DNA of 64,000 nt from Nocardioides hwasunensis (lineage in GTDB: Bacteria > Actinomycetota > Actinomycetes > Propionibacteriales > Nocardioidaceae): NCBI RefSeq assembly GCF_014779665.1, contig NZ_JACXYY010000001.1, positions 124,001 to 188,000 on the forward strand, in the 5' to 3' direction. The translations under genes were made by a program, and so were the position numbers. How positions within the stretch are numbered: the stretch's first letter is position 1; every line of letters begins with the position of its first letter. A model generated the notes under the pieces. That model had not been told where the DNA came from. It searched no databases and saw only the letters and a program-made list of their open reading frames with translations. This document shows, piece after piece, positions 34,534 to 42,754 of this stretch.

Positions 34534-35646
34534 GTGACCGGACCGGCCCTGACGTCAGGAGCGTTGCCGCGTGACCTGCACCCGATCGCCTGGTGGACCT
34601 GGGCGATCGGGCTGGCCACGGCAGCCTCCCTGACCACGAACCCCCTGCTGCTGCTCCTGCTCATGGGCTCGGCGACCGTGGTGGTCATGGCACGGCGCTC
34701 GGGGCACCCGTTCGGCCGCTCGTTCCGGTTGTACGCGCTGCTGGCCGCGGTGACCGTCGTGGTGCGCGTGGGGTTCCGGATCGTGTTCGGCGGCCAGGAG
34801 ATCGGACGCGTGCTGCTCGACCTGCCGGAGATCCCGCTGCCGGACTGGGCCGCCGGAGTGCGGCTGCTCGGCCCCGTCACGAGCGAGGCGTTGCTCGCCG
34901 GTCTCTACGACGGGCTCCGGCTGGCCGCGGTCATCCTCTGCGTGGGCGCCGCCAACTCCCTGGCCAACCCCAAGCGGCTGCTCGCCTCGGTGCCGCCGGC
35001 GCTCTACGAGATCGGCACGGCCCTGGTCGTGGCGGTCACGATCTTCCCCCAGCTCGCCGACAGTGCCCGGCGGGTCCGCGCCGCCCAGGCCCTGCGCGGG
35101 GGGACCACGACGGGGGTGGGCCGGCTGCGCCGTTTCCTGGTGCCGGTGCTCGAGGACGCGCTCGAGCGGTCGCTGTCCTTGGCTGCGGGCATGGACACCC
35201 GGGGCTACGGTCGCTCCGGTGGAGCGACCACCCGGGAGCGGCGGCTGACCGGCTCGCTGCTCCTCCTCGCCCTGACCGGCATCTGCGTGGGCACGTACGC
35301 CTGGCTCGACCCGACCGCACCACGCGTGCTCGCGCTCCCGATGCTCGGCGCTGGCGGCGTCGTCGCCGTCGTCGGCCTGGTCAGTGCCGGTCGCCGGGTC
35401 CAGCGCACCCGCTACCGCCCCGACCCGTGGCGCGCCGGTGAGGTCGTCGCGGTCGTCACCGGTCTGGCGGTGGCCGCCCTGGGGTGGTATGTCGCCCACA
35501 CCCAGGTCGTGGTCGCCTATCCGGGCGTCGACGTCGCGCCGTACCTCTCTCCCCTCGCTCTCGTGGTCGGGATCCTCGGCACGGTGCCTGCCGTCGCCAC
35601 CCCCGTCCCGGCGAGCGCCGTCGTCCGCCGGGAGGTCGCCGCGTGA
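34534..35646 (+). CDS. ECF transporter transmembrane (T) protein
   Basis: A 370-residue EcfT-type scaffold that couples the ATPases to the S component. The N-terminal half has four or five spans. The cytoplasmic coupling helices carry the two family motifs: SARRVRAAQALRGG near residue 180 and LAAGMDTRGYGRSG near 220, whose Ala-Arg-Gly-type cores contact the ATPases. Two more spans follow. GTG 34534 is 5 bases after the upstream stop and the end overlaps the ATPase gene by four bases. Under the cobalamin riboswitch it is likely a B12 or B12-precursor importer subunit. Confidence 0.88.
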   Translation: MTGPALTSGALPRDLHPIAWWTWAIGLATAASLTTNPLLLLLLMGSATVVVMARRSGHPFGRSFRLYALLAAVTVVVRVGFRIVFGGQEIGRVLLDLPEIPLPDWAAGVRLLGPVTSEALLAGLYDGLRLAAVILCVGAANSLANPKRLLASVPPALYEIGTALVVAVTIFPQLADSARRVRAAQALRGGTTTGVGRLRRFLVPVLEDALERSLSLAAGMDTRGYGRSGGATTRERRLTGSLLLLALTGICVGTYAWLDPTAPRVLALPMLGAGGVVAVVGLVSAGRRVQRTRYRPDPWRAGEVVAVVTGLAVAALGWYVAHTQVVVAYPGVDVAPYLSPLALVVGILGTVPAVATPVPASAVVRREVAA

Positions 35647-37265
35647 TCGAGCACGGCACGCCGCGGCTCGGGGTGATCGACCTTCGCGACATCGGGTTCC
35701 GCTACGACGAGCACGAGGTGCTCCGCCACGTCGACCTGACCCTCGAGGAGGGCGAGCTGGTCCTGGTGTCCGGCCGCACGGGCGTCGGCAAGTCGACGCT
35801 GCTCGGGGTCGTCACCGGCCTGGTGCCGCGCTTCACCGGCGGCGTGCTCAGCGGCGACGTGCTGCTCGACGGTGCCAGCATCGTCGACCAGCCGCCGCGT
35901 GAGCGGGCGCACCTCGTGGGCTACGTCGGGCAGGACCCGCTGGCCGGCTTCGTCGCCGACACCGTCGAGGAGGAGCTCGCCTACGGCATGGAGCAGGTCG
36001 GCATCGCGCCCGAGACGATGCGCCGCCGCGTCGAGGAGACCCTCGACCTGCTCGGCATCGCCGACCTGCGCTCGCGCGACCTGCGCACCCTCTCCGGGGG
36101 TCAGCAGCAGCGCGTCGCGATCGGCTCCGTCCTCACCATGCACCCGCGCGTCCTGGTCCTCGACGAGCCCACCTCTGCCCTCGACCCGACCGCGGCCGAG
36201 GACGTGCTGGCCACCCTCACCAGGCTGGTGCACGACCTCGGCCTGACGGTGCTGCTCGCCGAGCACCGTCTCGAGCGGGTGCTGCCCTTCGCCGACCGGA
36301 TCTGCCTGGTCACGGGGGACGGCAGCATCCGCGTGGACACCCCGCACCGGATCCTCACCGACTCGCCGATCGCACCGCCGCTCGTCGAGCTGGGGCGGCT
36401 CGCCGGTTGGGACCCGCTCCCGCTCACGGTGCGCGACGCGCGGCGGCAGGCCCGATCGCTTCCCGCGCTCGCTGCTCCGTCGCCGAAGCGGCTGCCCGCA
36501 GCGGACCCGCTGGTGCTCGCCCGCGGCGTGAGCGTCGTGCACGGCCACCACGTCGCGGTGCGGGAGGTCGACCTGACCCTCTCCGCCGGCCGGGTCACGA
36601 CGCTCATGGGTCGCAACGGCTCCGGGAAGTCGAGCCTCATCTGGGCCCTCCAAGGCACAGGCAGGCGCCGCTCGGGCACCGTCGACGTGGCCGGCGACGA
36701 TCCGGCCGACCTCGCGCCCGCCGAGCGGCGTACGCACGTCGGGCTGGTCCCGCAGACCGCCGCCGACCTGCTCTACCTCGAGACCGTCGCCGAGGAGTGC
36801 GCCGCCGCCGATGCCGGCGCGGAGGCTGCCTCCGGGACCTGTCGCGGGCTGCTCGACCGACTCGCGCCGGGCATCGACGAGGCCTCGCACCCCCGCGACC
36901 TCTCCGAGGGGCAGCGGCTCGCCCTCGCGCTGTCGATCGTGCTCAGCGCCCGTCCGCCGGTCGTGCTGCTCGACGAGCCCACCCGCGGGCTCGACTACGC
37001 CGGGAAGGGCGAGCTGGCCCGCATCGTCGCCGACCTGGCCGCCGAGGGACGCGCGATCATGCTGGCGACCCACGACGTCGAGTTCGCCGCCCACGTCGCC
37101 GACGAGGTCGTGGTGATGGCCGACGGCGAGGTCGTGTCGTCCGGCCCTCCGCGCCGGGTGCTCGCCGAGTCGCCGTCGTTCGCCCCGCAGGTGACGAAGG
37201 TGCTGGGCGCTCCCTGGCTCGTGGTCGAGGAAGTCGCCGCCGCGCTCGGGGAGGCTCGGGCATGA
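35643..37265 (+). CDS. ECF transporter fused double ATPase (EcfA-EcfA')
   Basis: A 540-residue protein with two ABC ATPase domains in one chain. Domain 1 has Walker A GRTGVGKSTL (~residue 44), signature LSGGQQQRVAIGS and Walker B VLVLDEPTSALD. Domain 2 has Walker A GRNGSGKSSL (~325), a degenerate signature LSEGQRLALALS and Walker B VVLLDEPTRGLD. Fused pairs of this kind replace separate EcfA1 and EcfA2. GTG 35643 overlaps the ecfT stop. The weaker second signature hints that one ATP site is less active, which needs biochemical proof. Confidence 0.9.
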   Translation: MIEHGTPRLGVIDLRDIGFRYDEHEVLRHVDLTLEEGELVLVSGRTGVGKSTLLGVVTGLVPRFTGGVLSGDVLLDGASIVDQPPRERAHLVGYVGQDPLAGFVADTVEEELAYGMEQVGIAPETMRRRVEETLDLLGIADLRSRDLRTLSGGQQQRVAIGSVLTMHPRVLVLDEPTSALDPTAAEDVLATLTRLVHDLGLTVLLAEHRLERVLPFADRICLVTGDGSIRVDTPHRILTDSPIAPPLVELGRLAGWDPLPLTVRDARRQARSLPALAAPSPKRLPAADPLVLARGVSVVHGHHVAVREVDLTLSAGRVTTLMGRNGSGKSSLIWALQGTGRRRSGTVDVAGDDPADLAPAERRTHVGLVPQTAADLLYLETVAEECAAADAGAEAASGTCRGLLDRLAPGIDEASHPRDLSEGQRLALALSIVLSARPPVVLLDEPTRGLDYAGKGELARIVADLAAEGRAIMLATHDVEFAAHVADEVVVMADGEVVSSGPPRRVLAESPSFAPQVTKVLGAPWLVVEEVAAALGEARA

Positions 37266-38092
37266 GCACGGTCGAACGGTCCACCCGCGCGGAGCGGGCG
37301 GTGCCGGGCGTCGCCCTCCCGATCGGTCCCCGGACCGCGGTCGTGCTGGTCCTGGCCTCGCTGGCCGGGTTGATGATGCTCTGCTGGCCGCTGCTGCTCG
37401 CGGCGCAACCGGGGGAGCGGGTCGAGCCACCGTTCGTCTTCCTGGCCCTGCTCCCGCTGGTCATGGTCGTCGTGCTCGCCGAGATGGGCGAGGGAGGCAT
37501 TGACTCGCGAGTCCTCGCCGTCCTCGGGGTGCTGTCGGCGATCAACGCGGTGATGCGCGGGTTGGGCGCCGGCACCGCCGGCATCGAGCTGGTGTTCTTC
37601 CTGCTCGTGCTGGGCGGTCGCGTGTTCGGCGCAGGGTTCGGGTTCGTCCTGGGCTGCACCTCGCTGTTCGCCTCGGCCCTGCTGACCGCCGGGGTGGGCC
37701 CGTGGCTGCCGTTCCAGATGATCTGCTCGGCCTGGGTGGGGATGTTCGCCGGACTGCTGCCGCGCCGGGTCACCGGTCGCGCGGAGATCGCGATGCTGGT
37801 CGCCTACGCCGTCGTCGCCTCCTACCTCTACGGCCTGCTGATGAACCTCAGCTCCTGGCCGTTCACCCTCGGCATCGTCGTGCCGGGCCACGAGGGCTCG
37901 CTGGCGTACGTCGCCGGTGCCCCTGTCCTCGAGAACGCCCACCGCTTCCTCGTCTACACGCTGCTGACGTCGACCGGCGGCTGGGACACCGGTCGCGCGA
38001 TCACGACGGGCGTCGCCATCGTCGTCCTCGGGCCGGCGATCCTGACCACCCTGCGCCGCGCCGCACGCCGCGCGGTCGTGCGACCCGGTTGA
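37262..38092 (+). CDS. ECF transporter S component, probably corrinoid-specific
   Basis: A 276-residue membrane protein with six or seven spans (e.g. TAVVLVLASLAGLMMLCWPLL, LVFFLLVLGGRVFGAGFGFV, FQMICSAWVGMFAGLLP). VFGAGFGFVLGC and GPWLPFQMICSAWVGMFAG are the typical S-component patches in which small side chains meet the T protein. Its substrate is inferred as cobalamin or a precursor from the riboswitch and the DUF4430-like first gene. ATG 37262 overlaps the ATPase stop (ATGA). Its own TGA stop is the first three bases of a TGAGTC palindrome. Confidence 0.82.
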   Translation: MSTVERSTRAERAVPGVALPIGPRTAVVLVLASLAGLMMLCWPLLLAAQPGERVEPPFVFLALLPLVMVVVLAEMGEGGIDSRVLAVLGVLSAINAVMRGLGAGTAGIELVFFLLVLGGRVFGAGFGFVLGCTSLFASALLTAGVGPWLPFQMICSAWVGMFAGLLPRRVTGRAEIAMLVAYAVVASYLYGLLMNLSSWPFTLGIVVPGHEGSLAYVAGAPVLENAHRFLVYTLLTSTGGWDTGRAITTGVAIVVLGPAILTTLRRAARRAVVRPG

Positions 38093-38108
38093 GTCGCGGA
38101 GAGACTCA
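38090..38108. repeat. TGAGTC palindromic repeat, copy 4, supplying both stop codons
   Basis: TGAGTC, a 7-base centre and GACTCA. The first three bases are the TGA stop of the S component, and the last three, read on the minus strand, are the TGA stop of the convergent sugar dehydrogenase. It may also act as a short two-way terminator hairpin. Confidence 0.7.
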
Positions 38109-39275
38109 GGGCCGGATCCGGATGATCCGGTCGTCGGCGGGAGTCGGGTTGCCGCGGCCGTCCTTGTTCGACGTGGTCAGCCACAGGGTGTCGTCGGGAG
38201 CCGTGACGACGGTGCGCAGCCGGCCGTAGTCCTCGGTGAAGAACGCCTTCGGCCGCACGGCGTCGCCGGCCCTGTCGATGTCGATCCGCCACAGCCGCTG
38301 CCCGCGGAGGCCAGCCATCCACAGCCGCCCGTCGGCGTACGCCAACCCGCTCGGGGAGGCCTGGTCGACCGGCCAGACCAGCTGGGGGTCGATGAACTCC
38401 GGCCCACCGCCGCTGCCCTCGACCTCGGGCCAGCCGTAGTTGCCGCCCTTCTCGATGAGGTTGAGCTCGTCGAACTCCGAGTCACCGAACTCCGAGGCCC
38501 AGAGCCGGCCCTCGTCGTCCCAGGCCAGGCCCTGGACGTTGCGGTGACCCAGCGACCAGACGGGCGAGCCGTTCGTCGGGTTGCCGGGGGCGGCCTCGCC
38601 GTCGACGGTGATCCTCAGGATCTTGCCGGCCAGGCTGTCCGGGTCCTGGGCGAGCTCGGGATCACCGGTCTCGCCGGTGGTGACGTAGAGGTAGCCGTCG
38701 GGGCCGAACGCGATCCGGCCTCCGTCGTGGATGAAGCCGGCGGGGACGCCGTCGAGGATGACCGTCGGGTCGCCGAGCTGGTCGTCGTCGACGACGGCCT
38801 TGACGACCCGGTTGTCCGAGCCGGTGGTGACGTAGAAGAACAGGGTCCGGTCGGTCTCGTAGTCGGGGGAGACGGCGACGCCGAGGAGCCCGGCCTCGCC
38901 CTGCGGGACCACCGCGCCGAGGCCGCCGAGGCGGCTGCGCTTGCCGTCCGGGGTGATCTCGAGGACCAGCCCGGTCATCCGCTCGGTGACCACGGCGTTG
39001 CCGTCCGGCAGGAAGTCGACACCCCAGGGCACCTCGAGCTGGTCGACGAGGGTGCCGAGCGCCTCGGGCTCGGCGGTGCGGCCGTCGCCGTCACCCGGCT
39101 CGTCCGTCGGTGCGTCACTCGGGGTCGGCTGGCTCGGCTGGTCCGTGGGTTGGGTGACGCGGGGGATCGGCTCGGGCGTGTTGCTGGAGCACCCGGTGGC
39201 GACGGCCAGCGTGAGCGCCAGCGCGGACAGTGCGCGCCGAGGGGCCGGCGAGGAGACGGGCGGGCGCGATCTCAT
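38106..39275 (-). CDS. PQQ-dependent sugar dehydrogenase-like lipoprotein
   Basis: A 389-residue protein of the soluble glucose dehydrogenase/HHIP-like six-bladed propeller family. An N-terminal lipoprotein signal ends LAVATGCSSN, and a Thr/Pro/Asp-rich linker follows. The propeller begins LEVPWGVDFLPDGNAVVTER and includes VPQGEAGLLGVAVSPDYETD, FIHDGGRIAFGPDGYLYVTTG (His and Arg of the active site) and SLGHRNVQGLAWDDEG. It oxidises sugars or aldoses outside the membrane if PQQ is available; no PQQ synthesis genes are in view. ATG 39275 overlaps the stop of the EamA gene (ATGA), and CACAAT 6 bases upstream is a possible extra promoter. Confidence 0.87.
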   Translation of the reverse strand: MRSRPPVSSPAPRRALSALALTLAVATGCSSNTPEPIPRVTQPTDQPSQPTPSDAPTDEPGDGDGRTAEPEALGTLVDQLEVPWGVDFLPDGNAVVTERMTGLVLEITPDGKRSRLGGLGAVVPQGEAGLLGVAVSPDYETDRTLFFYVTTGSDNRVVKAVVDDDQLGDPTVILDGVPAGFIHDGGRIAFGPDGYLYVTTGETGDPELAQDPDSLAGKILRITVDGEAAPGNPTNGSPVWSLGHRNVQGLAWDDEGRLWASEFGDSEFDELNLIEKGGNYGWPEVEGSGGGPEFIDPQLVWPVDQASPSGLAYADGRLWMAGLRGQRLWRIDIDRAGDAVRPKAFFTEDYGRLRTVVTAPDDTLWLTTSNKDGRGNPTPADDRIIRIRP

Positions 39276-40183
39276 GTGGCGATTGTGCCCGGTGCGGTCG
39301 AACGCTCGCCCTCTTCGTGGCCGGGAGGGTCGCCGAGCGGAGCTCCCGAGCGGGTCGCGCCGATCGACGCGGCGACCACGAAGGCGATCGCCAGCCACTG
39401 GACCGGGGAGAGGTGCTCGTGGAGCACGACGATGGCTGCGAGCGCCGCCGCGGCGGGCTCGAGACTCATCAGGATGCCGAAGACGGCGGGACGCAGGCTG
39501 CGCAGGGCAACGAGCTCGCAGCTGTAGGGGATGACCGAGCTCAGCAGGCCGACGAGTGCGCCGATCAGCAGGATCCGTCCGTCCCAGAGTCCGGTGCCGC
39601 TCGCCAGGAGGGCGGGCAACGTCATGCCGAGCGCTGCGACGACGCTGGCGACCGCGAGGCCGTCGAAGCCGGCCCACCGCCGGCCGGTGCTGGCGCTGAG
39701 CAGGATGTACGCCGCCCACGCCGCGCCGGCTAGCAGGGCGTACAGCACGCCGAGGAGGTCCAGGTCGGACCGCTGGAAGCCGAGCAGGACGACGCCGCAC
39801 CCGGCCAGCAGCACCCAGACCAGGTCGCGGGCGCGCCGCGAGCCGAGCACGGCCAGGGTGAGCGGCCCGATGAACTCGATCGTGACCGCGATGCCGAGGG
39901 GGATCCGGGAGAACGACTGGTAGATGCCCCAGTTCATCGTGGCCAGGCTGGCGCCGAACCCCAGGACGACCAGCCAGTCCCGGCGGGTGCGCCCGGTCAG
40001 GCGGGGTCGGGCGACCAGGGCGAGGACCAGTGCACTGGTCATCAGTCGGAGCCACACGATCGCGGTCGGGGAGATCTCGTCGAAGAGACTCTTCGCGATC
40101 GCGGCGCCGACCTGCACCGACGCGATGCCGACGAGCACCAGACCCACGGGGCCGAGCAGCTCTCGGCTCGCTCGCTGGGTCAC
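39272..40183 (-). CDS. EamA/DMT family transporter
   Basis: A 303-residue protein with ten spans in two EamA repeats. The first repeat starts GLVLVGIASVQVGAAIAKSLF and the second near ALLAGAAWAAYILLSASTG; the end of repeat two shows FGILMSLEPAAAALAAIVVL, the conserved RhaT/EamA signature. Such proteins export amino acids or small metabolites, and the one here is closest in pattern to the RhtA threonine/homoserine type. GTG 40183 is preceded by TAGGCT with a 6-base gap, a leaderless promoter. Confidence 0.88.
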   Translation of the reverse strand: MTQRASRELLGPVGLVLVGIASVQVGAAIAKSLFDEISPTAIVWLRLMTSALVLALVARPRLTGRTRRDWLVVLGFGASLATMNWGIYQSFSRIPLGIAVTIEFIGPLTLAVLGSRRARDLVWVLLAGCGVVLLGFQRSDLDLLGVLYALLAGAAWAAYILLSASTGRRWAGFDGLAVASVVAALGMTLPALLASGTGLWDGRILLIGALVGLLSSVIPYSCELVALRSLRPAVFGILMSLEPAAAALAAIVVLHEHLSPVQWLAIAFVVAASIGATRSGAPLGDPPGHEEGERSTAPGTIAT

Positions 40184-40192
40184 GGGCCAAGC

Positions 40193-40801
40193 CTAGGCAG
40201 GGGAGTCGGTGCCCTCGCCGCTGGTCTCACCGTCGCCGTCCCCGGGGCCGTGCGTGGCCAGGCTCTCCAGGGCGCGCTGCGCGTGCCGGGTCTCGGCAGC
40301 GAAGTAGTCGAGCCCCCAGTCGGCCACCAGCGAGGGGAAGCGGAACGGCTCGCCGGGCTCGTCGGCGCCCCGGAGCATCTCGCGCACGCCGGTGAGGTCC
40401 TCCCTGGCCCGCGCCAGCTCGTCGACGTACTCGTGCAGCATCCGCCGCGTCTCGTCCGGCGCGGTGACGTGACCGATCAGGAGGCGCAGCAGCACGGTGT
40501 GCTTGAGGACCGGGAAACCCGCAGGGGTGTGGTCCATCCACGCGCGCAGCGCCGCCTGGCCCGCGTCGGTGATGGCGTACGTCGTGACCTCGCGGCCGCC
40601 GTCGTGCCGGGCACGGGCAGCCACCAGCTCGTGGTCGGTGAGCCGGCGCAGCTCGGTGTAGATCTGGCTCATCGCGGGTGCGACCCAGTAGAAGCGCAGC
40701 GTGATGTCGGCGCGCTGCTTGACCTCGTAGCCGGTCAGCTCGTCGCCGAACGTCAGCAGGCCGAGGATCGCGTATCCGGTCACCGGGATGTCTTGACTCA
40801 T
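40193..40801 (-). CDS. PadR family transcriptional regulator
   Basis: A 202-residue regulator. The winged helix is YAILGLLTFGDELTGYEVKQ followed by AMSQIYTELRRLTDHELVAA and the wing GGREVTTYAITDAGQAALRAW. The C-terminal PadR helices form the dimer and ligand part (LLRLLIGHVTAPDETRRMLHEYV). It is divergent from a DrrAB-type exporter, the usual target of PadR proteins. The dyad TTCC-TAATC-GGAA in the shared region is a candidate operator. Confidence 0.9.
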   Translation of the reverse strand: MSQDIPVTGYAILGLLTFGDELTGYEVKQRADITLRFYWVAPAMSQIYTELRRLTDHELVAARARHDGGREVTTYAITDAGQAALRAWMDHTPAGFPVLKHTVLLRLLIGHVTAPDETRRMLHEYVDELARAREDLTGVREMLRGADEPGEPFRFPSLVADWGLDYFAAETRHAQRALESLATHGPGDGDGETSGEGTDSPA

Positions 40802-40810
40802 CTCCGCCGA

Positions 40811-40839
40811 AGAGTAGTGTTCCTAATCGGAATAGTCAC
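40811..40839. promoter_or_regulatory. PadR operator and promoter region
   Basis: TACTCT on the minus strand (40816-40811) is the -10 element for the PadR gene. Just upstream lies the dyad TTCC-TAATC-GGAA (40820-40832) inside an AT-rich patch shared with the divergent ABC operon. A protein bound here would block both directions. Confidence 0.5.
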
Positions 40840-40863
40840 GCAGGCGCGACGACGGGGGATCCG

Positions 40864-41862
40864 GTGGGACACGACCATGCGATCGAGGCCGTGGGGCTGG
40901 TCAAGCGGTTCGGCGACACGCTGGCGGTCGACGACGTCAGCTTCGAGGTGCCGCGAGGATCCGTGCTCGGGCTGCTCGGGCCCAACGGCGCCGGGAAGAC
41001 GACCACCGTCCGGATGATGACGACGCTCACCCGGCCGACGCGCGGCACGGCGCGCGTGGCCGGCCACGACGTGCTCGAGGACCCGGCGGCCGTGCGCCGC
41101 TCGATGGGCCTGACCGGTCAGTCCGCCACGGTCGACGAGCTGCTCACGGGTCGGGAGAACCTGTGGCTCATCGGCAGCCTCTACGGGCTCGACCGGCGCA
41201 CGATCGACCGGGTGTCCGAGGAGCTGCTCGAGCGGTTCTCGCTCACCGACGCCGCGGGGCGCGTGGTCAAGACGTACTCCGGGGGCATGCGCCGACGTCT
41301 CGACCTCGCGGTGAGTCTCGTCGCCACCCCGCCCGTGCTGTTCCTCGACGAGCCGACGACCGGCCTCGACCCGCGCAGCCGCGTCGAGCTCTGGGACGTG
41401 CTCCACGACCTGGTCGACGACGGCACGACGCTGCTGCTGACGACGCAGTACCTCGAGGAGGCCGACCAGCTCGCCGACGACATCGTCGTCATCGACCGCG
41501 GCACGATCATCGCCCACGGCACGCCGATGCAGCTCAAGGACGCCTCCGGCAAGGCCTCGCTCGTCGTCACCGTCTCGCGCGCCGAGGACCTCGCGGCCGC
41601 CGTCGAGCGGGTGCGGGGAGCCGGTCTCGAGGCCCACGTCGACGAGCCGGCACGCCGGATCACCGCCCCGGCCGAGGGACTGCACGACATCACCCGGATC
41701 GCTGCGATCTTCGACGGCAGTGGCATCGAGATCGACGACCTCGGGCTCCAGCGCCCCAGCCTCGACGACGTCTTCCTCAACCTCACCGGCCATCGCGCCG
41801 ACGAGGACGCGGGCGCCGACATCGAGGACCAGTCCTCCTCGCCCGCGGAGGTGCGCGCATGA
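40864..41862 (+). CDS. ABC exporter ATPase, DrrA family
   Basis: A 332-residue ATPase. Walker A GPNGAGKTTTVRMM (~residue 40), Q-loop, signature TYSGGMRRRLDLAVSL and Walker B VLFLDEPTTGLDPRSRVELW are all intact. The C-terminal DrrA extension (~residues 230-310) is present. The family energises efflux of antibiotics or lipids. It is encoded divergently from a PadR regulator and overlaps the permease gene by four bases. GTG 40864 has GGGGGA upstream. Confidence 0.93.
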   Translation: MGHDHAIEAVGLVKRFGDTLAVDDVSFEVPRGSVLGLLGPNGAGKTTTVRMMTTLTRPTRGTARVAGHDVLEDPAAVRRSMGLTGQSATVDELLTGRENLWLIGSLYGLDRRTIDRVSEELLERFSLTDAAGRVVKTYSGGMRRRLDLAVSLVATPPVLFLDEPTTGLDPRSRVELWDVLHDLVDDGTTLLLTTQYLEEADQLADDIVVIDRGTIIAHGTPMQLKDASGKASLVVTVSRAEDLAAAVERVRGAGLEAHVDEPARRITAPAEGLHDITRIAAIFDGSGIEIDDLGLQRPSLDDVFLNLTGHRADEDAGADIEDQSSSPAEVRA

Positions 41863-42707
41863 GCCAGACCAGCCCCACCACCCGCCGCGCCATCGAGCGC
41901 CCGGAGATCCGGCACACGTCGCTGTGGCACCAGTCGGTGACGATCTTCCGGCGCAACCTGATCCACATCAAGCGGATGCCGGAGATGCTCCTCGACGTCA
42001 CCATCCAACCGGTGATGTTCGTGCTGCTCTTCGCCTACGTCTTCGGGGGTGCGATCGCGGTGGCGGCGCCCACCGGCTACCGCGAGTGGCTGCTCGGCGG
42101 GATCATGGGACAGACGATCGCGTTCGCCTCGTTCGTCGTCGCCATCGGTCTCACCGCCGACATCGACAAGGGGATCGTCGACCGGTTCCGGTCGTTGCCC
42201 ATCAACCCGGCCGCGATCCTCGTGGGGCGCAGCATGTCGAGCATCACGCACTCGTTCATCGGCATCGTCGTGATGTCGCTGACCGGGCTGATCGTGGGCT
42301 GGCGGATCCGGGGCTCGGTCCTCGACGCGCTGGCGGCGTACGGCCTCCTGCTGCTGTGGGGCTTCGCGATGATCTGGGTCGGCATCCTCGTCGGCTCCTC
42401 GATGCGGTCGGTCGAGGCGGTCAACGGGGTCATGTTCACCACGATGTTCCCGCTGACTTTCCTCTCCAACGCGTTCGCGCCCTCGGAGGCCATGGGGCCG
42501 GTGCTGCGCGCCATCGCCGAATGGAACCCGATCTCCGCGCTCGTCCAGGCCGTGCGCGAGCTCTGGGGCAACACCGGCCCGGCGCCCGCCGATGCCCACC
42601 TGCCGCTCCAGCACCCGGTGCTGTTCACCGTCCTGTGGACCGTGGCGATCACCGCCGTGGTCGCACCGCTCGCGCTGAAGGTCTTCCGCAACCGCACGAT
42701 GCAATGA
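41859..42707 (+). CDS. ABC-2 permease, DrrB family
   Basis: A 282-residue permease with six spans. LWHQSVTIFRRNLIHIKRMPE before span 1 is the family's cytoplasmic helix. SLPINPAAILVGRSMSS between spans 2 and 3 and FAPSEAMGPVLRAIAEWNPISALVQAVREL near the end are the ABC-2 signatures. ATG 41859 overlaps the ATPase stop. It pairs with the gene before it to make a DrrAB-like exporter of unknown substrate, probably induced by a compound that releases the PadR protein. Confidence 0.92.
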   Translation: MSQTSPTTRRAIERPEIRHTSLWHQSVTIFRRNLIHIKRMPEMLLDVTIQPVMFVLLFAYVFGGAIAVAAPTGYREWLLGGIMGQTIAFASFVVAIGLTADIDKGIVDRFRSLPINPAAILVGRSMSSITHSFIGIVVMSLTGLIVGWRIRGSVLDALAAYGLLLLWGFAMIWVGILVGSSMRSVEAVNGVMFTTMFPLTFLSNAFAPSEAMGPVLRAIAEWNPISALVQAVRELWGNTGPAPADAHLPLQHPVLFTVLWTVAITAVVAPLALKVFRNRTMQ

Positions 42708-42754
42708 CCCGCTGCACGACACCCCACCCGCAACGATCCCCGAAGGAGATACCC

